The translations under genes and the position numbers were made by a program. The notes under the pieces are model-generated. The model was not told the DNA's origin. It did no database searches and was given only the letters and a program-made list of their open reading frames with translations. 38,476 bases of DNA from Treponemataceae bacterium (GTDB lineage: Bacteria > Spirochaetota > Spirochaetia > Treponematales > Treponemataceae). Each line of letters starts with the position of its first letter. Within the stretch, counting starts at the first letter, position 1. Below are positions 1 through 7,190 of this stretch, one piece after another. Where the stretch lies: positions 1-38,476 of the forward strand of contig JAKSTU010000023.1 of NCBI GenBank assembly GCA_024402435.1. Reading direction: 5' to 3'.

Positions 1-1504
1 CCAAAGTAGCAAGATTCAAAGCCTGTTCATAAGAAAGATCACGCAAAGCAGCATTCTGGTTAATCTGTGCCTGAAGATTATCAAGTTCTTCTTCACGGAA
101 CATTCCTGACTTTCTGAATTCCTGCATTGCAGCATCAACTTCGTCTTCAGTTTTTGCTTCGCGGATAAGTCTCTGAGCTTCGAGCATTTGAGAGAACTTC
201 AAGCGTTCATCTTCATTAAGCTCACGCTGTTCATCAATCCTATCCAAAGCAGCCTGGAATTCAACCTGAGTTCTGGCTTCACGAAGTTCCTGCGCATTAT
301 TTTCATCCTGTAAACGATTCAGGAAAGAGTTTCGTTTTGTAAGTTCAGTAAGCTCAAGTTCACTGATATAAAGCTCTTCCTGCAACTTGCGGATTTCTTC
401 CAACTGTTCGTTTGATGCAGAAAGACTGATGATTTTTGTTGCAGAGATATAAGAATATATTCCGGAAATTTCTGTCTGAATTGCTGCAAGAACTTTATCC
501 TGAGCAGAAGCAACCTGCGTTGGTTCAATGCCTGAAAGTGCAGAATTCAAAATATTCTGAACAAGAGGATTCAATTTTTGAGCAACAGATTCAAAACCAA
601 TGAATTTTTTATCAATCAGCTCGTTAGTATAAAAATCATTGATATTAGAAATCTTACAAAGAACATGAAGTCCAACTTCGCTTCTGATTCCCGCAGTTGC
701 TACATCTTTTACATCAAAAACGAGAGGAAATTCAACAGAACGAACAAGCACAACAGAAACATTCTGAACATTTGCAGGAAGCTGCGGAGTGTTTCTAAAG
801 AAATTCCTTATATTCTGAAAGAAACTTGAAACAAAATCCTGTTTTTTTGTTTCAGATTCTGTCCCTGTTTTTACATCCGGGAAAGATTTGAACTCATAAC
901 TGCCGGCTTCTAATTCTGCAGTGATTTTTCCATTTACAAAGACGAGTCCTCTTAAACCTTCCTGAATCACCAGTCCCTTTACACGGCCATAAGAAGCAAT
1001 TTCCTGAGAATCAATTTTCAAAGCCAGCTGACCAGGTAAAACATTCCAGTGAATAAAAGAAGCCTGTTTTGCAATATCCGCTTCTGAAGAGGCTGTGTTC
1101 GCGGAATCTGTCGAAGCGGCATCCATTTTTGTTCCACATTTTCCGCAGAATTTAGCACCCGGCTTTAATGAATTTCCGCACTTAGGACACACATTTCCTG
1201 CAGATTCTGGCTTAATCGCTGTTGAAGCCACTGAGAATTTATACCCGCAGCCTCCACAGAATTTTGCTTCATCTTTAAGATTTTTGCCACAATTTGGACA
1301 TGTTTTCATATTTTCTCCAATATTTTCATCTATTTCCTTGGTAATTCTAAAAATTTGACAGTTCATATCCGTACGAACAGAAACCGGTTTGTAACAGTAC
1401 CTGCAAGTTACACTATGTGTGCATCCACGCCCCAACACAAACTGGTAACTTGCAGACTGATTACAATGGGGGCATGTAATTAAGTGATATGGTATTCCTG
1501 CCAT
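1..1504 (-). CDS. Zinc-ribbon, SPFH-like, coiled-coil protein (3' end beyond window)
   Basis: The reading frame is open from ATG 1504 to the left edge, giving at least 501 residues. The N-terminus holds three zinc ribbons built on paired CxxC motifs (CPHC/CRYC, CPNC/CGGC, CPKC/CGKC). Next comes a segment resembling SPFH/virion-core-like proteins (GLRGLVFVNGKI...AGSYEF), then a long charged coiled coil (ELREARTQVEFQAALDRI). SPFH proteins usually form membrane-associated oligomeric scaffolds, so that role is inferred here. ATG 1504 has an AGGAGA site that begins right at the end of the upstream FRG gene, 16 nt away. A second in-frame ATG at 1309 has its own GGAGAA site and would drop the first ribbon. 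It is the last visible gene of the XRE-flanked operon. The domain call is by eye and moderately sure; the partner at the C-terminus is not visible. Confidence 0.75.
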   Translation of the reverse strand, partial: MAGIPYHLITCPHCNQSASYQFVLGRGCTHSVTCRYCYKPVSVRTDMNCQIFRITKEIDENIGENMKTCPNCGKNLKDEAKFCGGCGYKFSVASTAIKPESAGNVCPKCGNSLKPGAKFCGKCGTKMDAASTDSANTASSEADIAKQASFIHWNVLPGQLALKIDSQEIASYGRVKGLVIQEGLRGLVFVNGKITAELEAGSYEFKSFPDVKTGTESETKKQDFVSSFFQNIRNFFRNTPQLPANVQNVSVVLVRSVEFPLVFDVKDVATAGIRSEVGLHVLCKISNINDFYTNELIDKKFIGFESVAQKLNPLVQNILNSALSGIEPTQVASAQDKVLAAIQTEISGIYSYISATKIISLSASNEQLEEIRKLQEELYISELELTELTKRNSFLNRLQDENNAQELREARTQVEFQAALDRIDEQRELNEDERLKFSQMLEAQRLIREAKTEDEVDAAMQEFRKSGMFREEELDNLQAQINQNAALRDLSYEQALNLATL

Positions 1505-1520
1505 AATGAAAATTCTCCTG

Positions 1521-2672
1521 TTAATTCACTTTGTACAAATTCCTTTCCTTTGTTATTTTTCCCGTTTTTTCTAAATTCCTTAAAACTTTCGTCATCATGT
1601 CTGAATTAATTCCCGGCAGATCTTTTATTCCTTTTTCTTCAAATGAAGACCTTCCTTGATTTTTCAAATATCCTAAAAGCTTGTTGGTTTGAGAAAGCAT
1701 ATCATTATGTTCTGTTAAACTTTTAGAAATATAATCTAGACCGGCCAACATTGTTGCATCAGAAATCCCAAATAATTTCAAATCTTCGAGAATTTTATGT
1801 TTTTTATTTCTGTCAATTAAGAGAATCGTTTTATCCAGTTCAACTAAGTTTTTATACATTTTTTGAACATCAGACACCTCTTTTTCTTTGTATGTTCCTA
1901 AAGGAAAAATAAAACTGCCAAACTGTCTTGAAATTCTGGTGTTTGAATAATCAGCTTTTACAAAAACATAATCATCTTCATAAACTTGATTTTCCGAAGT
2001 TTTATTTGAGAAAATGTTTTTTGCTGCTTCAATAATTTCTTCGTCACAACCATATTTTACTTTGTATGTATCAACGTTATATATAAAGATTCTGCCATCA
2101 TTACCATTACTGCCTTGACAAGCAAAGTACAACGAAACTAAAGGATTCTCAGTCAAATCCATCAATCGGGTGTACAACCCATAATGCTGCATTTTTGAAA
2201 TAATATCGAATGCATTTAAATTCAAAAATTCTTCAGGTTTTGAACGATACATTCCCATTAACAAGGGATGCTCTTCTTCTATTCGTTCCTTTTCTCGAAA
2301 TAAAGACGGAATTGCATCCCATGCAAAATTTTGTTGTCCCCGGAAAAACCGTGTTTTATTTTCTGCTAAATCAAGATTACTGATTGTTTCTACATATTTA
2401 TCCAAGGAAGAAATTTTCTCGATTTTTACCTTGTCAGTATAAACACAAAAATTACCCGCTTTTTTAAACTTAGTGTCATTAAAACAAGATGCTATTTCAA
2501 GTCGTATTTCTACACACTCCGGTGATAAATTCCATTCGGAAAAAGTTTCATTTTTTAATTCAATAACATCATTTTTTGTAAAATAGTAAAAACCTTCATT
2601 TTCTATTTTTTGACTGAATTTTGAGAAAATTTTTTTCTGTTCTTCTTCAGTTAAATTCTTTTTATCATCCAT
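1521..2672 (-). CDS. FRG-domain protein with C-terminal winged-helix-like segment
   Basis: This 383-residue protein carries the FRG-domain signature FFRGQQNFAWDAIPSLFR near residues 108-125. The typical second block, MQHYGLYTRLMDLTENPLVS followed by LYFAC, lies near 162-186. The FRG family takes its name from the F/Y-R-G motif. Its biochemical activity is not established to my knowledge, and members occur in accessory and suspected defence loci. The last ~60 residues (GRSSFEEKGIKDLPGINSDM...KITKERNLYKV) look like a winged-helix segment. No signal peptide or membrane segment is seen. A GGAAAG site precedes ATG 2672. It lies in the operon between the SUMF1-fold gene (176-nt gap containing a long inverted repeat) and the zinc-ribbon/SPFH gene (16-nt gap). 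The family call is firm; the function is unknown. Confidence 0.8.
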   Translation of the reverse strand: MDDKKNLTEEEQKKIFSKFSQKIENEGFYYFTKNDVIELKNETFSEWNLSPECVEIRLEIASCFNDTKFKKAGNFCVYTDKVKIEKISSLDKYVETISNLDLAENKTRFFRGQQNFAWDAIPSLFREKERIEEEHPLLMGMYRSKPEEFLNLNAFDIISKMQHYGLYTRLMDLTENPLVSLYFACQGSNGNDGRIFIYNVDTYKVKYGCDEEIIEAAKNIFSNKTSENQVYEDDYVFVKADYSNTRISRQFGSFIFPLGTYKEKEVSDVQKMYKNLVELDKTILLIDRNKKHKILEDLKLFGISDATMLAGLDYISKSLTEHNDMLSQTNKLLGYLKNQGRSSFEEKGIKDLPGINSDMMTKVLRNLEKTGKITKERNLYKVN

Positions 2673-2772
2673 AACAAAAACTTTCCAATTGTTCGATTAT
2701 CGCAGTATGAAACCCCAAAAATTGCAGGTCCTTTACTCGCCAGGTTTAATGTCTTTCTTATATTTTTTTCTT

Positions 2773-2841
2773 GTAAATGATGCGAAATAACTGTTTCATT
2801 CGGCTTACCGCCTCATTCCACTGTTATTTCACACCATTTAC
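2773..2841. repeat. Long inverted repeat between SUMF1-fold and FRG genes
   Basis: The arms 2773-2791 and 2823-2841 are 19 nt each and pair with 17 Watson-Crick pairs and two G-U wobbles when read as minus-strand RNA; the loop is 31 nt. The repeat begins 8 nt beyond the stop codon of the SUMF1-fold gene. On the minus strand it is followed by A-rich, not U-rich, sequence, so it is not a standard intrinsic terminator for that gene. It could stabilise mRNA, attenuate expression of the FRG gene, or be the structured element often found just 3' of DGR variable regions. Confidence 0.7.
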
Positions 2842-2848
2842 TCGTTTT

Positions 2849-4798
2849 TTAGTCAGAAACGGAACGGACAATGCGGAAGCCAACATCATCGTACTGATGT
2901 TGGGCATAGTTGTCTCTCCAGTAGGACACCTCCCAGTAGTCGTCGTCGTCGTCGTCGTAGTAGTAGTCGTCGCCGTAACTGCCACCGCGCGAATAGCGGT
3001 CGTAGCCGTAGATGCTGACGTTGGAATCCCAACACCACTCATTCACATTTCCAGTCATATCATAAATTTCCAACTCATTAGGCTTCTTAGTTCCAACATC
3101 ATGCGGTCTATTCTTCGAATTACCCTTCCACCAAGCAACCTCGTTCAAATCATCACTTCCTGAATAGGTATATTCATGGGTTTTAGTTCCACCCCTTGCG
3201 GCAAATTCCCATTCGTCACAGGTTGGAAGTCTGTAACCGTTGGCAAATTCATTTTCTTCAATTTCAGCAGCTTTAATATGGTCATACCCATCATCCTCAC
3301 CAACTTCTCTTTCGGCAATCGTGATTCTATATGCGGGAATGAGCCCATCCTTCTCACTCAATTTATTACAGAACTCTATTGCATCAAACCAGTTCACATT
3401 CACGGCCGGTCTTCTTTCCCCTTCTTTTCTATATTCAAAAGGGCTTTTCCCCATAATTTCTACCCATTCTTTCTGAGTAACAGGATATTTCCCGATCATA
3501 AATGATTGTACTGTAATATAAGAAGACCCCGCATCTATAGTGCCTCCTTCTACCAATACCATCTCTACAGAGGATTCCTTCTTTTCAAAAAGTTCTTCCT
3601 TCAAAAAAAGATCCTTTTTCAAAAACCCATAATACAACTGATTATTTCTGCAAAAATCCCTGTCCAAAGAAAGCGCTTCTTCCCCACAAGTTTCACTGAC
3701 CATACACTGAACTTTCACCTGCCAGCTAAGTTCCAGTTTGCTTGTCGGGTTACCTAAATTCTGGCTTTGCTCAACCGCCTTCTCCAGCCATTCATCAGAT
3801 TCAAACTGTTCATAAAGCGCCAGCATATACAGGGCCTTGTGACATTTCACCAGAACACTTTCTGGCCAGATTTTTTCTGCTTCCAGAAGGCGGCGTTCTG
3901 CTGTGTCCATATCTCTTTCCTGAATTGCGATTTCTATGGCTGCAAGATATACTGCGGCTTCGTCTGTTTTAATTTCACTGATTATCTTTTTTGCTCTTTC
4001 TTTATCCTGGTTTACAAGAACTGGAAGATATAAAGACACCACTTTTTCATCTTTCGGATGTGACTTATAAATCGGTTCTAGTAAAGCAAGGGCTTCTCCA
4101 GAATTCCCTTCCTCATAGAAAAGTTCTTCAGCCTTTTCAAAGTTCAACTTTTCAAATGTTGAAAACTCTATATTTCCTCTGGAATTATTCTTTACTTCAT
4201 CCTGAATTTCCATTGCCCTGAAATCACTCAGTTCGTACTGTTTCTGGTATTCCTGCAATACCTTGAATTCATCAGCATCAATTCTGTTGTCATCTGAAAG
4301 AAACTCAATTACCTTTGATCTGTAGTTTTCTTCGTTTCTTTTTATCTTGTTTTCTTCACAGTTCCTGCAGATTCCATGTTTTTTGTCAAAACAATCTTCA
4401 CATGTAAACTCTCCGCAGTCGGGACAGTCATATCCGTGTATTTTCTGCACAATGCTTCCGCAGATATGGCATTTTGCGGTTTTCTTTGTTTCATCCTCGT
4501 TATGAATGATTGTTGCATTTCCGCTTACGCTGTAGTTTTCTTTATGCCCTATTACATCGCCGGCAATTACGTTCTTGTCCCCCATGGAGATTCCGCTGCC
4601 GTTGGAAGAATTTCCGCCTGCTCCAAGCTTTACGCCGCATTCTGAGCAGAACTTTGTCCCTCTATTGTACCCTCTTCCGCACCGGGGACATTTTACTTTT
4701 TCTTCTTCAAGTTCTACCGGACTTCCGTCTTCATTCTCACAACTTTCACAGAAGTTTCCGTTTTCATATAGATTTTTGCATTTTGGACAGATTTTCAT
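2849..4798 (-). CDS. Zinc-ribbon / TPR-like / SUMF1-fold (C-type lectin-like) protein
   Basis: A 649-residue multidomain protein. Zinc ribbons occupy about residues 4-55 (CPKC/CESC, CPRC/CSEC) and 109-145 (CHIC...CPDC...CEDC...CRNC). Between them lies a glycine-rich motif (GDKNVIAGDVIG). A helical TPR-like stretch follows (ALALLEPIYKSHPKDEKVVS). The SUMF1/FGE-sulfatase domain covers about 410-649 (VEGGTIDAGS, GKYPVTQKEWVEIMGKSP, NGYRLPTCDEWEFAARGG, MTGNVNEWCWD, GFRIVRS). The cysteine that does catalysis in true formylglycine-generating enzymes is missing from the RGGS region, so a binding rather than enzymatic role is inferred. No signal peptide is seen. The C-terminal loop is an Asp/Tyr run, annotated separately. 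Start ATG 4798 has an AGGGG site. It lies 36 nt downstream of the membrane-protein gene in the same operon. Confidence 0.8.
   Translation of the reverse strand: MKICPKCKNLYENGNFCESCENEDGSPVELEEEKVKCPRCGRGYNRGTKFCSECGVKLGAGGNSSNGSGISMGDKNVIAGDVIGHKENYSVSGNATIIHNEDETKKTAKCHICGSIVQKIHGYDCPDCGEFTCEDCFDKKHGICRNCEENKIKRNEENYRSKVIEFLSDDNRIDADEFKVLQEYQKQYELSDFRAMEIQDEVKNNSRGNIEFSTFEKLNFEKAEELFYEEGNSGEALALLEPIYKSHPKDEKVVSLYLPVLVNQDKERAKKIISEIKTDEAAVYLAAIEIAIQERDMDTAERRLLEAEKIWPESVLVKCHKALYMLALYEQFESDEWLEKAVEQSQNLGNPTSKLELSWQVKVQCMVSETCGEEALSLDRDFCRNNQLYYGFLKKDLFLKEELFEKKESSVEMVLVEGGTIDAGSSYITVQSFMIGKYPVTQKEWVEIMGKSPFEYRKEGERRPAVNVNWFDAIEFCNKLSEKDGLIPAYRITIAEREVGEDDGYDHIKAAEIEENEFANGYRLPTCDEWEFAARGGTKTHEYTYSGSDDLNEVAWWKGNSKNRPHDVGTKKPNELEIYDMTGNVNEWCWDSNVSIYGYDRYSRGGSYGDDYYYDDDDDDYWEVSYWRDNYAQHQYDDVGFRIVRSVSD
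2879..3022 (-). other. Candidate DGR-type variable region in the SUMF1-fold C-terminus
   Basis: Reading the gene's strand from 3022 to 2936, 25 of 29 codons end in C. They read AAC GTC AGC ATC TAC GGC TAC GAC CGC, then after a short conserved RGGS-type stretch TAC GGC GAC GAC TAC TAC TAC, six GAC, TAC. Adenine-specific mutagenesis of AAC-rich template repeats produces exactly such NNC codons (N, D, Y, S, G, I, V, R). The position fits the ligand-facing loop just before the terminal GFRIVRS of a C-type-lectin/FGE fold, as in the Treponema TvpA family. No reverse transcriptase or template repeat is present in the window, and simple GAC/TAC repeat slippage remains possible. Confidence 0.5.
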
Positions 4799-4834
4799 GT
4801 TTACCCCTATTTAACTTCCTCGTGGATCTTTATT

Positions 4835-5548
4835 TCAGAAGATTTTTTCTTGAATCTTATTTGCTACTATTCCTGCAACAACGCAAAGAATGATTGTAAC
4901 AACTACAGTTCCCATCAAAGAAGTAATAAGCCAGGCAATAAGATATCCAAGTCCCAAACCAATTAAACCACCAACAATTGCACCAACAAAACCACCCGCA
5001 AAACCAGCAACTAATCCAATTAATGCGAAAATCCCTTTGACAATGTTAGCAACATTCTCGGCATCTACATTTACCATGACAATTCTTAGCAAAATACCTA
5101 AAACAATAGCAATGGCAAATGCAAGAATCCACACTATTGCTTTTTTGTTTTTTATTTTTCTCTCTTTAGCTTTTTGTTCTTCTCTTTCCAAATGAGCCCT
5201 TTTAGAGTAAACCTTGGTGTACAAATCTTTCGCATTAGGATATGCCTCAATTTGTTCAAAGAACACATCTTCTTTATTTATGGACTCAAATTCTTCTTCC
5301 AATCTCGATAATTCAGATACACCGTCCCCTCTGTCCAATGCAGTTTTCATCTTTTCAACCAGACTATCTACTCTTGAAGAAACTACTAAAGTCCTTTGAT
5401 TTTTTATTTCGGTTATTCTTTGTTGTTCTTCAATTTCCGCACGTTTTTTCTCTTCTTCAATTATCCTGTTTTGCTCTTCCTGATTCTTACGTATTTGCGC
5501 CAAAAGATTATTTGACTTAGCAAATGGATTTTTGAACTCTTCTGACAT
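4835..5548 (-). CDS. Coiled-coil membrane protein, first gene of XRE-flanked operon
   Basis: A 237-residue protein of no family I recognise. Residues ~15-60 are a charged Glu/Lys/Gln-rich coiled coil (QEEQNRIIEEEKKRAEIEEQ), followed by a second helical segment to ~130. Three hydrophobic segments then lie at about 138-160, 168-195 and 202-232. The middle one is rich in small residues (GLVAGFAGGFVGAIVGG), as in glycine-zipper membrane segments. It has no N-terminal signal, so the coiled coil is presumably cytoplasmic and could anchor or assemble with the zinc-ribbon partners. ATG 5548 is preceded by GGGGAG at good spacing. The promoter with two inverted repeats lies just upstream, and the XRE gene is divergent. 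Confidence 0.75.
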   Translation of the reverse strand: MSEEFKNPFAKSNNLLAQIRKNQEEQNRIIEEEKKRAEIEEQQRITEIKNQRTLVVSSRVDSLVEKMKTALDRGDGVSELSRLEEEFESINKEDVFFEQIEAYPNAKDLYTKVYSKRAHLEREEQKAKERKIKNKKAIVWILAFAIAIVLGILLRIVMVNVDAENVANIVKGIFALIGLVAGFAGGFVGAIVGGLIGLGLGYLIAWLITSLMGTVVVTIILCVVAGIVANKIQEKIF

Positions 5549-5575
5549 AATTAAGCTCCCCTTTTATTCATCCTT

Positions 5576-5594
5576 TACACGCATTTTGCGTATA
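5576..5594. promoter_or_regulatory. Operator-like inverted repeat, proximal copy
   Basis: TACACGCA-TTT-TGCGTATA, arms of 8 nt with one mismatch. It covers about the first 20 transcribed bases of the minus-strand operon. Half-sites match those of the copy at 5608-5626, with centres 32 bp apart (about three helical turns). Probable binding site of the neighbouring XRE protein. Confidence 0.6.
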
Positions 5595-5602
5595 TCTAAA
5601 AA

Positions 5603-5631
5603 ATCATAACACACACTTTGCGTGTTGTAAA
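5603..5631 (-). promoter_or_regulatory. Promoter of the zinc-ribbon/FRG/SUMF1 operon
   Basis: On the minus strand TTTACA (5631-5626) and TATGAT (5608-5603) are separated by 17 nt, a good sigma-70-type match. The expected start is near 5596, which gives a leader of about 48 nt to ATG 5548. Two operator-like repeats overlap it. Confidence 0.65.
5608..5626. promoter_or_regulatory. Operator-like inverted repeat, distal copy in promoter spacer
   Basis: AACACACA-CTT-TGCGTGTT, arms of 8 nt with one mismatch. It sits almost exactly between the -35 and -10 boxes of the minus-strand operon promoter, the classic position for a repressor that blocks polymerase. A looser half-site (AACACG) occurs at 5639-5644 toward the xre gene. 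Confidence 0.6.
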
Positions 5632-5654
5632 GCAAAGCAACACGTCAATTGAAG

Positions 5655-5667
5655 TACAATACCGATT
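5655..5667 (+). promoter_or_regulatory. Possible leaderless -10 element of the XRE gene
   Basis: TACAAT at 5655-5660 ends 7 nt before ATG 5668, and no Shine-Dalgarno sequence is present. This matches the leaderless layout seen at other genes here. No convincing -35 box is placed at 17 nt, so the promoter would be weak or assisted. Confidence 0.4.
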
Positions 5668-6030
5668 ATGGGGAAGACATTTAAAGAAAATCTAAAAGAA
5701 TTGCTAGAATATCAGGACATGACAATGAAAGAATTAGCATATCTGACAGGCATTTCCCATCGATCCATTGAAAATTACCTGAATTCCCGTGAATCAATTC
5801 CACCTGCCGATTATGCCTGCAAAATAGCAAAAGCATTGAATACATCTGTAGAATATTTAGTTACCGGTGCTGATGTGAATTTCAAAAAGTCCGAATATAC
5901 AGGAAATCTGCTCAGTATAATAGAAGCTTATCCAAAACTTACACCAAGTGATCAGAAACTGCTTGCTTGTCTCGCAAGTTCCCTTTCCGAAAAAGACCCT
6001 AAACCCGTTTTTCCAAGCCCAAAAGTATGA
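5668..6030 (+). CDS. XRE-family (Cro/CI-type) transcriptional regulator
   Basis: A 120-residue protein with an N-terminal helix-turn-helix of the Cro/CI class at about residues 8-65 (MTMKELAYLTGISHRSIENY; ALNTSVEYLVTG). A short C-terminal helical part (SIIEAYPKLTPSDQKLLACL) may dimerise. It is divergent from the zinc-ribbon/FRG/SUMF1 operon and separated from it by about 120 bp holding two matching inverted repeats. It is therefore the likely repressor of that operon, which is an inference from layout. Its 3' end overlaps the convergent GNAT gene by 32 nt. The start is set by the ATG that follows the -10-like TACAAT; there is no ribosome site. Confidence 0.85.
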   Translation: MGKTFKENLKELLEYQDMTMKELAYLTGISHRSIENYLNSRESIPPADYACKIAKALNTSVEYLVTGADVNFKKSEYTGNLLSIIEAYPKLTPSDQKLLACLASSLSEKDPKPVFPSPKV

Positions 6031-6538
6031 TGTTGTGGCCGATTCCGTTGGGGTCGCATTCAAACTGGCCCGAAACTGAAAAACCAAGTTTCTTGTACAG
6101 GCTTTGAGCAGGAAGATTTGTGAGCGTTGTGTCTATGCGCAACGTTTTGCAGCCTTTTTCACGCGCCAAATCTTCATAAAAACCCATGAATGAGCGGCCA
6201 TAACCGCGAGCCCTGCACTTTGCATCCACTGCAAAAGTGTGCAGAACAAGGACTTCTTTTTCTGAGGCTGGCACGGCCCAATCATAGGCTTTGTAAAAAT
6301 CCGGCTGAATCTGATTGATTATTCCGCAGGCAACAATCCTTTTTCCGAAAGGCGCAAGTTCATCTTCCATAACGTACAGGTCATCTCGGGAAAGTGCGGA
6401 AGAAACTGTTTCCATTGTTGGATAAAAGTTTTTGTCCCAGGCCGTAAGAACCGTGTTTTCACTTTCCCAGTCGCACACGCCGTTGTAAATTTCAAGACAC
6501 CGCGGGCCGTCTCCATGCAAAGCTTTTCTTATCACCAT
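5999..6538 (-). CDS. GNAT-family N-acetyltransferase
   Basis: A 179-residue single GNAT domain. The acetyl-CoA loop is recognisable in CRARGYGRSFMGFYEDLARE (Q/R-x-x-G-x-G/A type) around residues 108-127. The preceding strand is VLVLHTFAVDA and the following one TLRIDTTLTNLPAQSLYKKL-GF, typical of the fold. The substrate cannot be read from the sequence; small-molecule amines or protein N-termini are both possible. An AAGGTGA site lies about 9-10 nt before ATG 6538. It follows the rhodanese gene by 24 nt on the same strand, so they are probably co-transcribed. Its end overlaps the XRE gene's end tail to tail. Confidence 0.85.
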   Translation of the reverse strand: MVIRKALHGDGPRCLEIYNGVCDWESENTVLTAWDKNFYPTMETVSSALSRDDLYVMEDELAPFGKRIVACGIINQIQPDFYKAYDWAVPASEKEVLVLHTFAVDAKCRARGYGRSFMGFYEDLAREKGCKTLRIDTTLTNLPAQSLYKKLGFSVSGQFECDPNGIGHNIILLGLEKRV

Positions 6539-6562
6539 AAAATCTGCTCACCTTGCGGCCGA

Positions 6563-6949
6563 TTATCGTTCCAAAGTTCCGGCATAATCAAGAATTCCGC
6601 CGATTTCCACAACATTCGTATAACCGTAGGCTGCGAGTTTCTGACTTGCCTCTTTTGAACGGCGCCCGCTTCTGCAATAAACGTAAATATGCTGATTTTT
6701 ATCACCCAGCAGAGATTCCGTATTCTCTTTTGTCATCATTTCATTCGTGTGAAGAACTGCACCCGGAATGTGACCGCTTTTATATTCATCATCCCGACGC
6801 ACATCCAGCAGAACAAAATTGCCGTCATTTTTCATGAGGAAAAGACCTTCGTCCATAGAAACCGAAACAAAACCGTTTGTCATAATTGACTCCGCAGACA
6901 TTCCAAAAATAACCAGCAGCAGAATAAAAACCGATAAATATTTTTTCAT
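6563..6949 (-). CDS. Exported single-domain rhodanese-like protein
   Basis: A 128-residue protein starting with a signal peptide (MKKYLSVFILLLVIFGMSAES), so it should work outside the cytoplasm. One rhodanese domain follows, with LLDVRRDDEYKSGHIPGA at about 47-64 and the active-site loop CRSGRRS at about 92-98. The catalytic cysteine is present, so sulfur transfer is plausible; the physiological acceptor is unknown. Start ATG 6949 is preceded by AAGG. It is the first gene of a small minus-strand unit with the GNAT gene. Confidence 0.88.
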   Translation of the reverse strand: MKKYLSVFILLLVIFGMSAESIMTNGFVSVSMDEGLFLMKNDGNFVLLDVRRDDEYKSGHIPGAVLHTNEMMTKENTESLLGDKNQHIYVYCRSGRRSKEASQKLAAYGYTNVVEIGGILDYAGTLER

Positions 6950-7054
6950 TTTTCAAACCTTAAAGAATTTAACAAGATTCACATGGTGATGTCAAATTCC
7001 ACCTGGCTTCCGAAACTTTTCAGCAGACAACACTGATTTTTCCTGCCGGTTCCC

Positions 7055-7142
7055 GCCGTGGCGCACAATACTTCGCATTGTCCTGACATGTTCTGCCGTG
7101 GCGCACAAAACTTCGCAATGTCGCACAATACTTCACCCTGTC
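7055..7142 (+). repeat. Imperfect direct repeats upstream of the membrane/XRE pair
   Basis: In the 342-nt gene-free stretch 6950-7291, a 28-nt unit at 7055-7082 (GCCGTGGCGCACAATACTTC...) recurs at 7095-7122 with two differences, exactly 40 nt on. A partial third copy (CGCACAATACTTC) starts at 7122. The first copy contains short inverted arms ACAAT/ATTGT. The repeats end about 50 nt before the -35 box at 7191. They are too few and too irregular for a CRISPR; a regulator-binding cluster or the remnant of a dispersed repeat is possible. Confidence 0.6.
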
Positions 7143-7190
7143 CCCCATCTTCCATTTCATAAACTTTAACACTCTTTTTGTCAAATTTAC

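Noticed and set aside
2673..2848. Possible DGR template repeat next to the variable region
   Set aside because: No near-copy of the NNC run is present in this gap or elsewhere in the window that I could see, and there is no reverse transcriptase gene. Only the inverted repeat was found.
2777..3163. Plus-strand frame with a long valine run, and a minus frame with a threonine run at 2824-3042
   Set aside because: Both are alternative-frame readings of the GAC/TAC codon run of the SUMF1-fold gene. They have no ribosome site and no family likeness.
7055..7142. CRISPR-like array
   Set aside because: Only two full copies and one partial copy, the interval is irregular, and no cas genes are nearby.
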